From positions 3,373,950-3,437,949 of the forward strand of contig JAJEKV010000061.1 in the NCBI GenBank assembly GCA_021234155.1: a DNA stretch of 64,000 nt. Reading direction: 5' to 3'. The notes under the pieces were generated by a model that worked only from the letters and a program-made list of their open reading frames with translations, was not told the DNA's origin and did no database searches. Positions 31,000 to 42,046 of this stretch are shown here, in pieces (within the stretch, counting starts at the first letter, position 1; each line of letters starts with the position of its first letter). A program made the position numbers and the translations under genes. This stretch comes from Isoetes taiwanensis. Lineage: Eukaryota > Streptophyta > Lycopodiopsida > Isoetales > Isoetaceae.

Positions 31000-31722
31000 T
31001 GTGACGTTTCAACACAGTATACAGTCCCAGGACATATACTGTACTGCCTCGTCATGCGTACACGCCATCCCGACTGACGTGTACGCCAACGTGTAGCCAA
31101 GCAAGTAGCACCCTAGGGGGCAACTTGCAAGTATGCACACATTTACCTATGTGTACACAATTATCCATGTGGACACTTTATGCCACTTAGTTAATAAAGG
31201 CAAGTGGGCCACACCATTTATCCCACATGCTCTAAGGGATAATGGGAAACCCTAGCCCTAATCCTTAGTCTATATAAGTATAGGAAACCCTAACTTTCTA
31301 TTTTCGTCCATAGCCTTCTAGAACTCTGTTTTGCTTGATCCAAGAGCCCATCTCGCCTCCCAAAATCTGTCTGAGCAGCCTAGCTCAGCAGTTTCCCTTT
31401 CTAGCTTCATCTTCGAGTAGATCTATAGCATGGATGCGTTCCGAGCAGGAGGAGCAAGCCAAGGATCAGGTATTTTGTCAATTCAATAGTCTAATCCGCC
31501 TCCCAGACATAGAATAAGTAGGTTTAGCTTATTGAATTGCCCATAGCAGCCATCTAGATCTCTAGATACCAAGCCATAACTAAAGAACCTAACTCTGTGA
31601 TTTAGATTAAATCTCATTCTTTAGTTCTTCTATGATATGTATGTGATAATGATCTATGTGGACTCATTGTATTGGGAAGGGGGGTAGAGGCCTTAAAAGC
31701 CTAGTAGTATGATGCTCCTAGC
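31000..31722 (+). repeat. element B 5' LTR, left half
   Basis: Starts TGTGACG. It matches the start of the 3' LTR at 63136 over about 270 bases (GCACCCTAGGGGGCAACTTG and flanks). A TATATAAG box at 31271-31278, downstream of AAACCCTA-type strings, is the likely element promoter. It ends at the CTAGC target duplication of element A (31718-31722). Confidence 0.88.
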
Positions 31723-33339
31723 TGTGACGCTCGTCCCTGAATATATACGACACCCGGCCGTATACATACGGGGACTTTCCCCTCCCATGGCAACCATCTC
31801 GCCATGAGCAGGGCCCTCTGTCTATCCCGGGCCATCTATAGATAGATGCCCGAGTGAAGGACACAGAGGGGTCATTCGGCCCACGCCTTCAATGGGACTC
31901 CTAAGTTGCGGAAGCATGAATACATGTTAGCACACAGCATAAATCATATATAAATAACCACCACAAAGGGTGGCACATCCATCCAAGTACTAATGGCAAA
32001 GAATATACATTAAATACTAGAGAAAACACCCCAAAACTCATGGTTCTGCCCCAGCTCAGACTCCAGTGAGGATCGACTGACGGCTAGGCCTCAAGAGATC
32101 AGCAGACCGAATCTGGACATGGCGTTGGCTGGCATAGAACATCGGCTAGGGTTGTCCACTCCATCCGCCCCTCCTGTGCACACTTTGCAGATGGGTCGAT
32201 TCATGCTATGGCATCACTATAGCCTTCCGGAGACGCAGACTCAAGGCATCACCCTTCGAGCCTACTCCAGGGTTCATGAAACCCTAGTCCGACGAGGCAG
32301 GTCAGGGAAGTGTCCCCTTCCAGGATCGCAGTGGTTCCATGGGTGAGCTAGAGAATACGCGTCGCATCAGCGACCCCGCATCCGCATGCCGACTTACTCA
32401 CCCTAAATCTACTCAAAAGTGCGGGTGCCCCATACAGGTCACACCTCTCGCACCCGTGGAGTGTCGAGACCCATACCCGCCCTCTACGCGGACGGCTATC
32501 GCCTAGCCCACTGTAGGAGTCTCGTGAGCCTTTTTGTGTTCGTGCAAGACCCCACCCCCACTTCACCATCAAGGCCCCTTCTCTGGTGCTAAGCCATTCC
32601 ATAGCATCTATGACCCGGTGATCTCCTGTACACAGGCCGCACTAATGGGAAATACAGGGATCTACCTAGGAGCATACTACTAAACATGGCTCAGAGGTCT
32701 CTAACCCCCCTTAATTCCCCCATTCCAACAGTAATACTATGCAAAGAACTATCAATCCATCCTTTAAGAGCAAGAACAGAATCAAAGATAAAGAGTACTC
32801 ACCTTTGCAATCAAGGGTTAGTTCCTACATGTAAAGCACAGAGAGAACAGAAGAAATGAACACAACAAGTGCCCAACACGGGGCGCTACTCTAGAAACAT
32901 CAAGCTATACTAACCACCCACCTGAGTTCCTCGCTAGATCCATTATCGCTCGGTAACTCCATCTTCCCCTGACTTGGGCGCCAAGAAACCGGACGCCGAA
33001 TTGGACACTCAAAGAAAGTTGGGCGCCAAAGAACTTGGCGCCAAGAGTCGCTCCTCCCCGGTCGAATTTGTGGTACATGGGATAGGGGTCAAGTTAGATG
33101 ACCCAAATTAGCATCCCCATGCTGGCCAATCGAAGTCAGCCAGGTGGCGCCTTCCTAAATATTCAATTAGCTTAATTAAGTTAATTGGACAATTATCCTT
33201 TAATGATTAATTTAGCATAGCTAAATTAATCCTTTTTAGGTCACCCCCCTAGGTTAAAATACCCCATGGTGGCGTACCTTTACTAGTGAACGTGTCAGTA
33301 TATTTATACGTATCCCGTATAAATACATGGAACGTCACA
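31723..33339 (-). repeat. 3' LTR of element A
   Basis: 1,617 bp. Compared with the 5' LTR it carries an extra segment near 32985-33065 (with GGCGCCAAG repeats), otherwise the two are very similar. A segment around 32130-32215 is the reverse complement of a segment in the B LTR near 45245-45330, consistent with related LTRs in opposite orientation. Confidence 0.93.
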
Positions 33340-33352
33340 TTCTCCCCCCCTT
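33340..33352 (-). other. polypurine tract of element A
   Basis: The minus strand reads AAGGGGGGGAGAA directly before the 3' LTR. Element B has the similar AAGGTGGGGAGAA at the same place. Confidence 0.85.
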
Positions 33353-33980
33353 AGAAATAATGCTGTCCTCAGCATTGGGGTTAGTTAACCAGGGACAGTT
33401 AACCGAAGAAACTGAAATACGAGAAAGTATACTTAAGAAAGGAAGATAATTCCTTATTTTGGACAGTAGTACATTGAAGTTTGAAATATATCAGAGTTTA
33501 AGCACCAAGGTGCATTTCACAGAGTTATCATCAAAAAAAGTTTAAGGACCGAAGTCCAATTTGAAACATCACAGTGACAAAGAAAACAATGCATGTAGAC
33601 AAAATGAAACTGAAGAAGTTGGGCCATCAGCAACCCTCTATACATGGGCAGGTCACGAACTGCTTACTGGCCTGCACATGTCAATGTCAGTATATAATAA
33701 TAATATAAATAGATTGTGGTTGAAGGGACTACCCCCTATAATAAATAAAAGAAAACCCTATCTAGAAGGGAACCTATCATGTCTATGGTTTGCAATTCAT
33801 TGCGGCATAAGGAATGGTGAAGTTCCCATTATAGCCGAGATGAACGCGGCCTATGAACTATATGCTTTCCAAGCAATTCGTGGTCATGTCAACATCAACA
33901 ATACACCACGTCCTAGAGAACACAAAGGTGATCTCATCATCGGTAACCATTATTATTTACGATGCATCTACCCCTCTAGA

Positions 33981-35213
33981 TCATGGCTCTCGGCGAATCA
34001 AGCTTTCAAGCTTACCGCCGGCTGCGGGGTTGATAGCATCGTTGATGGTGTGGCCTTGAGATTCCCGCATGAAGTCCGGATAGTGCTTGTCAAGGTCTAT
34101 CTTCATCACCCAGGTAGCATCCTCAACTGGCAAGTGTTTCCACTTAACCAAGTATTGCAACATTTGAGTCCTTCTGGTTTGTTTATAAGCTCAATCAAGA
34201 AGAGCTTCAGGCACTATCTCCAGTTGCTCTTCTGTCATTTCTAGGAGGGTTGGGGTATCCAAGACCTCCTCTGGATCAGGGGTATGTTGCTTCAGAAGAC
34301 TCACGTGAAAGACCTTGTGGATCTTCAAGTGGGGTGGCAAATCCAAACGATATGCCTGTTCTCCAACACGTTCAGTGATCTTGAACAGCCCAGCCCATCT
34401 GGGTGCGAGTTTCTTGCAGTTACCAATCTTAAGCTTGGCTTGTTTTACCTTAATCTTGAGCCAAACCGATTCGCCCACCTGAAAGACTCGTGGGGTTCTA
34501 TGCTTATCCGCGACACTCTTCTGACGAATGCGTGCAGCCAACAAGTAACCGCGAACTTCTTCAACCAAAGCTTGCATTTCCAAGAGGAGTTTTTGAGAAA
34601 CCTCCACCTTAGAAACGGGATTATGCCATGTGTCTGGAGTAAGGCATTGATAACTATAATTTATCATGAAGGGAGACATTCTGGAAGACTCCTGTTTCAT
34701 GCTATTATAGGCAAATTCGACCAAGTAAATATAGTCAGCCCATTGTGATTGCTTACTCCACACATAACTTCGTAACATATCTTCTATAATGCGATTTGTA
34801 CGTTCTGTCTGACCATCCGTCTGAAGATGATATGCCGTACTCATAGCAAGCTTGGTTTGGATGGTGGTAAAGAAGTCTTTCCAGAATGCACTTACAAACT
34901 TGGGATCCCTGTCGGATACTATAACTCGTGGCATTCCATGCAATCTGAAGATCTCCTTTGTGAACAGCAAAGCAATATCGAAAGCTGTATCTGTAGTACG
35001 ACATGGCAAGAAATGAGCCATCTTCGATAATTTGTCGACCACTACCATCAATACATCATAACCACGGAGAGTACGTGGAAGGCCCACAATAAAGTCCATG
35101 GTTATCACTTCCCATTTGGCATTGGGCACGTCTAGAGGTTGCAATTCCCCGATCCGCAAATCGCCAGCCTTGGTTTGTCGAACACCCCGACAATCGCTTA
35201 ATATACTTGGCAA
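33981..35213 (-). pseudogene. element A integrase core and chromodomain
   Basis: The frame from 35213 covers the integrase core with WEVITMDFIVGLP (first Asp), VIVSDRDPKFVSAFW (second Asp) and YHLQTDGQTERTNR (Glu), then the C-terminal GPY-type region (KLAPRWAGLFKITERVG, KIHKVFHVSLLK). After PEALLD an in-frame TGA (34191-34193) precedes the chromodomain, TRRTQMLQYLVKWKHLPVED and ATW, which ends at 33981. In other chromoviruses this module binds modified histone H3 tails and steers integration. The HHCC zinc region lies upstream in other frames (35458-35198), so the integrase is broken. Confidence 0.85.
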
Positions 35214-35541
35214 TGTCCTTCTTCATAGAAGGCCGTAAATAACCGGAGCGGATCTTGAAATAGGTTTTCATGAAACCCCGCATGTCCCACTATAGGGTCA
35301 TTGTGTGTGTCATGCGTAATAAGCTTACGCATTACACCTAAAGTCTCGTGTACACACAACTTATCTTTGTGGTATAAGAAATTACCCTCTTTCTTATATG
35401 AATGGAAAGCTTCACGCTCCTTATCTGCGTGCCTCCTTAGCCGCACTATCCCACACATCTCTAACTCGATCCGTGGCTAAGGTCTCCGCTTTATCTATTT
35501 CCCAAACTCACCGTGAGCGTGGAAATTGCATTACAATGGGT
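35214..35541 (-). pseudogene. element A integrase zinc region, frameshifted
   Basis: The minus-strand stretch 35458-35198 encodes KEREAFHSYKKEGNFLYHKD and THNDPIVGHAGFHE, the region carrying the two zinc His residues in Ty3 integrase. The following FxxxYYWPxM and CxxC parts are scrambled by frameshifts. The same stretch is intact in element B (60870-61130). Confidence 0.65.
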
Positions 35542-36003
35542 TCACGCTACTGTGGGATGGCGTGACAACGCATCGGCAACCACATTGTGTTTCCCAGGCT
35601 TATACATAATCTCAAAATCATACTCCTCCAAAAATTCCATCCATCTTCTCTGACGGAGGTTGAGATTTGGCTGGGTCGATAGATAACGGAGACTCTGATG
35701 ATCCATATCAAGGTGGAATCTTCTACCAAGAAGGTAGTGTCTCCATATTCGCAAAGCGCGAACGACAACCAACAATTCCTGATCGTGGGTAGGGTAGCGC
35801 TGCTCTGTGTCATTCATCTTCTTAGAATCGTAGGCTATAACCCTTTCTTCTTGCATGAGAACTCCGCCGGTAGCAATCTTACTGGCATCTGTTGCTACTA
35901 TCTTGTCCTTTTCCGGATCCGGCAATGTGAGGACGGGTGCTGATGTCAAAGCATCCTTAAGTTTCTGAAAACTGTCCTGGACCTTTGCTTTCCAATGTTT
36001 CAT
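35542..36003 (-). pseudogene. element A RNase H
   Basis: The frame encodes the Ty3 RNase H. VATDASKIATGGVLMQ carries the first Asp, NDTEQRYPTHDQELLVVV the Glu, HLDMDHQSLRYL the second Asp and NVVADALSRH the last. It degrades the RNA strand during reverse transcription. It ends at a TAG at 35542-35544. A frame change separates it from the reverse transcriptase frame (overlap near 36000). Confidence 0.85.
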
Positions 36004-37120
36004 CCAATCCTTGACTTTCTCATGCTTCGTAAGGTCGGTAAGAGGTGCTGCAGTTTTTGCAAAATAACAAATTTTCGGTAATATCCTGCCAATCCCAAGA
36101 AACTTCGGACCTCTGACACATTACCAGGAATGGGCCAATCCTTAACTGCCTCTATTTTTGCTGGATCCGTAGCAATTCCTTCGGCCGAAATAACATGGCC
36201 TAAATAGTCCACCTTTGGGGTGGCAAACTTGCACTTAGAGAACTTGGCAAAGAGCTGGTGACGTCTTAACTTTTGTAGGGCCAAGCGAAGATGGTTCTCA
36301 TGCTCCTCCAGTGTCTTACTATAGATGAGAATGTCATCAAAGAAAATAACAACAAAATCATCTAAGTATTGGCGGAAGACATCATTCATTAACCGCATAA
36401 AAGTTGCGGGGGCATTAGTTAATCCAAAAGGCATAACGGTAAACTCATAGTGCCCATATCTAGTGCGAAAGGCAGATTTATGGATGTCCTCCTCTTTAAT
36501 TCTTATTAGATGATATCCGGAGCGTAAGTCAATCTTTGAAAAGTACACCGATAATCAATACACATCCTCAAGGAGCCATCCTTCTTCTTAACAAAAAGGA
36601 TAGGAGCGCCAAAAGGCGAAACACTAGGACGAATGAAACCTAGGTTTAATAACTCCTGAAGTTGCTTTTTAAGCTCTGCCAATTCAGGGGGACTCATACG
36701 GTACGGGGCCTTACTGGTAGGCTTAGTACCTGGTTCTAAAGCTATTTCACATTCTACCCCTCTAAAAGGAGGAAGTTTCTGGATCTCATCTGGAAAAAGA
36801 TCACTAAATTCTCGGAGAAGATTAGCAATGCCCTCTGGCAAGGTACCAATTACTTGCTTCTGTTTAGCATCTGACTCAATGGAGGCAAGTCTAATGACGC
36901 AAAGGAGCTCATCCTTGCGTACAGCTTTATCTAACTGTCTGATGGACATGGACTGCATAATGGGGTTTAAAGGATCACCTTTTATAGTTACGCGGGCTCC
37001 ATTAGCTTCGTTGAAGGTAACCTCTCGTTTCTCGCAATCTATATTGGCCTTTGCAGATGCCAAGAATTCCATACCAACAATCAGATCATATTTGCCAATA
37101 TCCATTAATTCGGCACCCAA
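36000..37120 (-). pseudogene. element A reverse transcriptase (two frames)
   Basis: The first frame (37120-36506) holds the protease end (LMDIGKYDLIVGMEFL), a linker and the reverse-transcriptase start ([36 protein letters not shown]). A deletion or frameshift near 36540 leads to the second frame (36548-36000) with [33 protein letters not shown] and the catalytic FDD ([13 protein letters not shown]), then [17 protein letters not shown]. The usual Y/F-x-D-D is present as FFDD. About 60 bp of the palm (the DELLDQL part) appears missing at the junction. Confidence 0.87.
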
Positions 37121-37447
37121 TGCAATCGGTGCACCGGCAAATGTGATTTTAAGGTTAATGCGACGGCCATGAGTATGTCCGATCTTACCACCGGGCTAAA
37201 GTGACAGCTTCTTTCCGGGACCTTAAAGTCTCAAGCCGCAATACCGGGCCATTCTAGGAGAAGCAAAATTATGTGTGTACCCGTATCCATCGTAATTATG
37301 AAAGGTTTGTCGCCTACTTGACCTATGGTGGAAATAATGGCAGTTGACTTTCAGCATTGCCGGTTTCAATGGTCGCAAGGATATGGGACTCACCGCGGAA
37401 TGTATTCGGGAGCCCCCTCCTCGACGGGTGGTGTAGACCGAGGTCAT
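37121..37447 (-). pseudogene. element A aspartic protease, degraded
   Basis: THNFASPRMARYCGL near 37230-37270 marks the protease just after its active site, and the start (DTGT-type) is changed to DGYGYTHNFAS in the visible frame. The element B counterpart reads LIDSGSTHNFASPRMVEML. The A copy is frameshifted around the active site. Confidence 0.6.
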
Positions 37448-38640
37448 CCCAATCGAGGCCGGCCATGGCCACTAGGGCAACAAGCGGACATAAGGACAAT
37501 TCTGCATGAAGTGCCCTGGACCGCATACACCTGTAGCATGCCTTATCTCTACGAGCCGTTCTCGGCCTCTTTGGGAATAGATCGTAAGGTTTCAACTTCC
37601 TTACCGACATTGTTCGGTTTATCGGGCATGCTGAATGTGACTTTCTTTTCCTGGCGGCCGTAAGAGTTCTGCTGAGAGGGCCCCGGACTTGGTGAACGAC
37701 CCTTATAAGGTGTGTATGGGCGTGGCTGGGAGTAAGATGCTAGACGTTGGTACTGGCTTCGCGGCGTGTCCTCTTCAAGGCTCAATGCCTTAGCCTCAGC
37801 CTCTGACTTCGGGTCTATGGCCTTAACCATTCGCTTAATTGATGGGGCCAACCCTTCAATATAGCCCTCCACCGCCCTCTTTTCATTCATACCCGGCACA
37901 TACAGCCTCAGGCGCATGAATTCATCTGTGTAGGCCTGGACTGACATACCCTTTTGCTCCAACCTGTAAAAAGTTTGAATCTGTTGGCATTTGTGCGCAC
38001 GAGGCATGTAATGCGACTTAAAAGCTTTGGCAAACTTCTTAAACTTGCATCTGCTCCTGTTTAGATGCTTAGCCCTTCCACCAAATATGAGCAGCCCCTG
38101 TAAGGTTTGTAGTGGCAACCTTTCCTGTATCTTTCTCCGTCATCCCATAGGATTTGCCAAACTCCTTCATCTCGTCCAACCAAGACTCTGCGTTCAGGCC
38201 GCCTCTAGGTTTCCCATCAAACTGAGCCAATTTTCTGTTCTTCCAAATACTAGTAATGGCGATATCAACGGTTTTACGGTACTCCTTGTCGTTGGCCTTT
38301 GGATGATCACCAGACGATATAGAGGACTCTGAAGACACAGAGGTGGCTGATTGGGAGGATGTGGCACTATCCGTGGACGGGCTTCGACGACGTTTGGAAC
38401 GGTGCCTCCTTTGTGCGGGTACTGCACCTGGTGCCGGTGCGGGGGTGGACTAGGTGGTAACGGAGGTAACTCCGGTCCGTCTTCCTGCATATGCTGTGGT
38501 GGATTGGCGTTTAGCACATAAGCCTGTAACTCGACTAATTGCCTCTTCATCAACATAAGTTCTTGCTCAGGTGTTAGTCTACTGGCATTCGAGGGTGTCT
38601 GCCAGGCGGCGTTACATGCACCGTCTATATTGACCATAAA
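37448..38640 (-). pseudogene. element A gag, frameshifted
   Basis: The start ATG at 38637 opens a frame with MVNIDGACNAAW, a Pro-rich stretch and then a frame change. The core (38338-38069) has AESWLDEMKEFGKSYGMTEK and AAHIWWKG. The next frame (38118-37549) has KKFAKAFKSHYMPR, MRLRLYVPGMNEKRAVEGYI and a Ser/Pro-rich tail. A CCHC knuckle starts (KACYRC) near 37545 but is broken. The core matches element B gag (58020-58400) motif by motif. Confidence 0.8.
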
Positions 38641-38888
38641 AAAATATAAGCAGAATTACAGTGACATCAAGTCTCACAAACAAGATCATTTCGGGTAGTA
38701 TTAAGAGAGAGTAATAAAGAGAGTACAAAAGAAAAGATCTTTATTATAAGTCAAAGCGATAGTTACATTGGCGGTCATTACATTGAAAGTAGTTTCAAAA
38801 ACTTAAAGTTATATAATACAGAGGTAGATATTATACATTGGGCAATTCTTAACTCACACACAAACATAGAAAGCTGCGGGGACCGGGC

Positions 38889-39377
38889 CTAGGGCTGCGC
38901 AAAAGGGTACAAGATAGAGTAGCGAACGCTCTCCCGCACAGCCCTGACTACCTTGTAGCGAGCCCAGGCCTGGATGATAACAGGCTGGTAGTCTAACGTG
39001 GGGCTAATGATAAGGAGATTAAAGAGCCTTCTTAGCGCATAGAAAATCTGCCACAAGTGATCGTTGGCGTCGGCAAAAGCTTCATGCCTTGTCATTTCCC
39101 AGTAATCCCATGTTCGACGAAGAGTTTGTTGTAAGTCCTCAAAGGCCCGTTCTCGGAGAATATTGACTACTTCCAAGCCTTTAGCTGAATCATAGGGCTC
39201 TCCTTCTTCTTCAGGTTCCCCTGCGTCGTAATCATCATCCCACTCCGGGTACTCCCCATACCGTTGGCCATAATCCTGGTCGGGAGGTCCTTGATCGTCC
39301 CGTCGTATGTTACTGGTGATTTCTTCCTCGATGTCTACGAGCTCATTGTCTGCAAGACGGCAAGAATGAATATGCAA
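38889..39377 (-). CDS. element A accessory ORF5, acidic, unrecognised
   Basis: A 162-codon minus-strand frame between the small ORF4 and gag. It has an acidic N-terminal half (DDQGPPDQDY, PEWDDDYDAGEPEEEGEPYD) and a helical C-terminal half rich in Arg and aromatic residues (LRRTWDYWEMTRHEAF, QAWARYKVVRAVRESV). I recognise no domain. It ends with the stop at 38889-38891, about 250 bases before gag. No clear counterpart is seen in element B. It could be the end of a longer accessory protein. Confidence 0.4.
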   Translation of the reverse strand: MHIHSCRLADNELVDIEEEITSNIRRDDQGPPDQDYGQRYGEYPEWDDDYDAGEPEEEGEPYDSAKGLEVVNILRERAFEDLQQTLRRTWDYWEMTRHEAFADANDHLWQIFYALRRLFNLLIISPTLDYQPVIIQAWARYKVVRAVRESVRYSILYPFAQP

Positions 39378-39567
39378 TATCGAACAATTCCCTATAGTTC
39401 AACTCTAAAGAAGAGAGATAAGCAGTGACGGAAAAAGACAATTCAATGGTTTTCAACAGTACAAGTAAACATAAGAAAATAGTATGTAGATTATATGATG
39501 GCCCATTAAAGGAAATGCCAATCAAAATTACATAAAACTGAATACAATTGTCTGATAAAATCTAGAA

Positions 39568-39759
39568 CTAAGAGGTCGACCCTTCAACATCTTGCGCTTG
39601 GGTATCAAACTCGTGCTCGGCCTGGTGTCGCGGCAAGTAATACACTAGGGTTAATTGAGGAGGCAAACATGAAGCTATCTCGGAGGAACATTTGTAGCTA
39701 ATGGTGCCGCAACCAGCAGACTCAAGTTCATCCAAGAGCCGATATCGCGGGTCAAACAC
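39568..39759 (-). CDS. element A small accessory ORF4, unrecognised
   Basis: A 63-codon minus-strand frame (FDPRYRLLDELESAG and onward). No domain is recognised. It lies in a stretch (39380-40126) that looks like decayed coding sequence, since neighbouring frames continue with stops. It may be one exon-like remnant of a longer accessory ORF. Confidence 0.25.
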   Translation of the reverse strand: MFDPRYRLLDELESAGCGTISYKCSSEIASCLPPQLTLVYYLPRHQAEHEFDTQAQDVEGSTS

Positions 39760-40126
39760 CGCAATGGCCGATCACGATTTACCGTGATGACCGCCTCGTG
39801 TTAGTGGGCAACTTCTTATGGCCTACCGTCACGAAAAGTGCCCTAAGTGCCCATACACCCGCCCGCTTCAGCAATTGCTTTGGCAAAGAAGAGGACTTGC
39901 CTACTTGTAAAACCGACAAGAAGAACCGGGTAATATGGCATTTCAAGCCCCTCAACAAATGGATGGGTTAAGGAAGCCAACTCGATTCAAAGTTCTACGG
40001 GCAGCCCTCTTCCTTAACAAAATCTTTGTCCTCCCCGAGCGCATCGGCCTTCATCACATAGATCCTCCATAGTTGGGTCGCCTTCCACCTTGACTACGAC
40101 ATCGCTGATATTGGGAACATGTGGGG

Positions 40127-40954
40127 TCAGAAGCGGGAAAGTCGACTTCGTGAATTGAGGATCGAGTACTCAATCATTAACTGCCATAACGATAATAGAG
40201 TGTTGATAGGCTCAACATCAAGAGGATGATAGTTGAGCAGTCGGTGTATCTCCGGCACGTAGACGGGTCGAGAATAATCGATGAAGTCATTTTGACCCTG
40301 ACAATACTCGGCCAACTCATAAAGGAGATGAGCCGTCTTTTGCTTGCCCTTATTAGCGATATGCTGGTATGCCCATTGAATATCGCTCAGTAACAAGTAA
40401 TCCTGATCCCCAACCTTTATAGTAGGAAGCGAACCCAAGCCGACAAGTGCTTGGCCCTTACTACGAGGTAAAGGCTTCTCTGCGGCCAATTTCTTCCATC
40501 TTACAAAGTCGGCATAGCTTATCTGTTCATCCTCTTCAGGATCTGGGGGAAGTGGAGCCTTGGCTTGCTCCAGGGCCGTGTCGGTACTATCAATATACCT
40601 ATCCATGATAAGGGCAAGGGCAAACTGGGCCTCAAAGTATAGCTGATTAGAGCCGAGGTCAAGAATGGGGGCGTGCTTAGCACGTCTGACAATGCCCCTA
40701 AGAATGGCATCGCCGTGACGGTCATCCCCAAACATCTGCCATAAAATATCCTTGTGGAGATAGGGTTGAGGCGGTTCGCCCAAAAGTTCTGCCTGCGATA
40801 ATATTTCCTCGTTGTAAAACTCAAGGAAGGCATCATAATGAGGGTGTGCCCGCATGTTGTCGACAAGATCAACCTTGCACTGCAGGAGGGGGTCTAGAAG
40901 AGGGTAGGGGATCCCACTGCTCGCCTCCCATGTACCAGGCAAAACGTCCTTCAT
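40127..40954 (-). CDS. element A accessory ORF3, shared with element B
   Basis: The frame is open from 41107, but the likely start is ATG 40954 (MKDVLPGTWEASSG), giving about 275 residues. The protein looks globular and acidic, with a proline-rich acidic bend (PLPPDPEEDEQISYADFV) and a distinctive VGDQDYLLLSDIQ block near residue 190, followed by HLLYELAEYCQGQNDFIDYS. Element B encodes NGQEYLLLSDIQ and YLLWQQPDLDDFIDRE at the matching place after its H3-like gene. I know no family for it. On the minus strand a TATTTAAA string at about 41035 and a CT-rich leader precede the ATG, suggesting its own promoter. It is uninterrupted, unlike gag-pol. Confidence 0.6.
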   Translation of the reverse strand: MKDVLPGTWEASSGIPYPLLDPLLQCKVDLVDNMRAHPHYDAFLEFYNEEILSQAELLGEPPQPYLHKDILWQMFGDDRHGDAILRGIVRRAKHAPILDLGSNQLYFEAQFALALIMDRYIDSTDTALEQAKAPLPPDPEEDEQISYADFVRWKKLAAEKPLPRSKGQALVGLGSLPTIKVGDQDYLLLSDIQWAYQHIANKGKQKTAHLLYELAEYCQGQNDFIDYSRPVYVPEIHRLLNYHPLDVEPINTLLSLWQLMIEYSILNSRSRLSRF

Positions 40955-41245
40955 AATCCATGAGAAGGAAGAGGCGAAGAAGGAGGAGCGAAAACGAGAA
41001 GGATGACTGAAGAGAATGACAAACCCTAAGTGAATGTGACTTTTTAAATATTCAGGCACGGAGTTCGAAGCGCCAGCTAATTTTTTTTTTTTTTTTTTCA
41101 TTACCATTATTATGATTATTATTGTGTCCCATTCGGAACCTTAGATAACAATCACAAGAAAAGAGATTTGATTATTACACTATGAAGGGAAAACTTGAAC
41201 TTAATTATATATTGATATACAAAAAAAAAGTACAACTTAACACTC

Positions 41246-41725
41246 TCACGGCCGTTCCCCATGGATCCGGCGTGCTAACTGTAGATCCTTCGTCATTATG
41301 GTGACACGTTTAGCATGAATGGCACATAAATTGGCGTCCCCAAAGAGGGCCACCAGATAAGCTTCGGCCGCTTCCTGAAGCGCGAGGATTGCATGCACTT
41401 GAAACCGTAAATCGGTCTTATATTCTTGGGCAATTTCCCGGACAAGGCATTGGAAAGGAAGTTTGCGTAGCAGAAATTCAGTGGACTTCTGGTACTTCCG
41501 ATGATTTCCGCAATGCCACCGCACGGTTTTGTGCCGCCGATGCTTTCTCTTTGGTTGACACCACCCCGAAGTTCGGGGGCTCCCGGGAATAGTTTTCCCC
41601 GCTTTGGCGAAAAGATCTTTGGAGTGCCGGGCCTTTTCGGATGATTTCATCCCGCTGATTGTCCCTCTATTAACTTTGGTGACTCCACCAACTTCATTGT
41701 CTGTTGTTTTCTTGAGTTGATCCAC
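41246..41725 (-). CDS. element A histone H3-like protein
   Basis: A 159-codon frame (first codon GTG; no ATG start is obvious). Residues about 76-159 are an almost canonical H3 histone fold: [17 protein letters not shown] (alpha-N and alpha-1), [29 protein letters not shown] (alpha-2), [13 protein letters not shown] and [13 protein letters not shown] (alpha-3 and C-terminus). By eye about four of five positions match plant H3. The N-terminal 75 residues follow the H3 tail in spacing ([25 protein letters not shown]) but are strongly diverged. A VALRK string just before the fold appears only in another frame, so a small frameshift lies near 41490. There are no introns. It sits between ORF1 and ORF3, in the same register as ORF1 and its coiled coil. 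In the cell H3 pairs with H4 in the nucleosome; whether this protein did is unknown. Confidence 0.88.
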   Translation of the reverse strand: MDQLKKTTDNEVGGVTKVNRGTISGMKSSEKARHSKDLFAKAGKTIPGSPRTSGWCQPKRKHRRHKTVRWHCGNHRKYQKSTEFLLRKLPFQCLVREIAQEYKTDLRFQVHAILALQEAAEAYLVALFGDANLCAIHAKRVTIMTKDLQLARRIHGERP

Positions 41726-41799
41726 TGCAAAATGTTATGGCCGACTTACGGGACCGTGATATATTTATGATGTTTTCAATATGGAAAAAAAAAAATATG

Positions 41800-42046
41800 A
41801 TTACTTGGAGATGGCGTGTCTTGACGGGTCCCACTTCTCGCTCTTGTTTCCTAAGCCGCCTCTTAAATGAAAAAATGCCTCGGTTGCTTCTCTGGCTATC
41901 CGCTCCGCTTCATCTTGCATTCTTTTCCGAGCTTGCTCCTGTTCCACTTGCTGTGCATGGAGGGTATCTTCACGGAGCTTAGCAGCCTCCTCTGCCAAGT
42001 GAGTTGCCCTCTATGACTGTGCCTGGAGTGTTGCCTGCTCCTCTGC
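41800..42046 (-). pseudogene. element A coiled-coil segment between ORF1 and the H3-like ORF
   Basis: In register with ORF1, separated from it by a stop at 42047-42049 and another near 42013, this stretch reads THLAEEAAKLREDTLHAQQV and EQEQARKRMQDEAERIAREA, a long charged heptad-like helix. It ends with a stop at about 41801. Element B has a similar charged coiled coil upstream of its H3 fold within one frame, which suggests that A once had a continuous ORF1-coil-H3 frame. Confidence 0.5.

Noticed and set aside
32119-32346. A 75-residue plus-strand frame present in both LTRs of element A (also 43688-43915).
   Set aside because: It is antisense to the element, lies fully inside the LTR, and is kept only because the LTRs are near-identical.
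41720-41815. Possible GT-AG intron (GTAATC to TTTTGCAG) joining the coiled coil to the H3-like ORF in element A.
   Set aside because: Splicing would put the H3 part out of frame and lead to an early stop.
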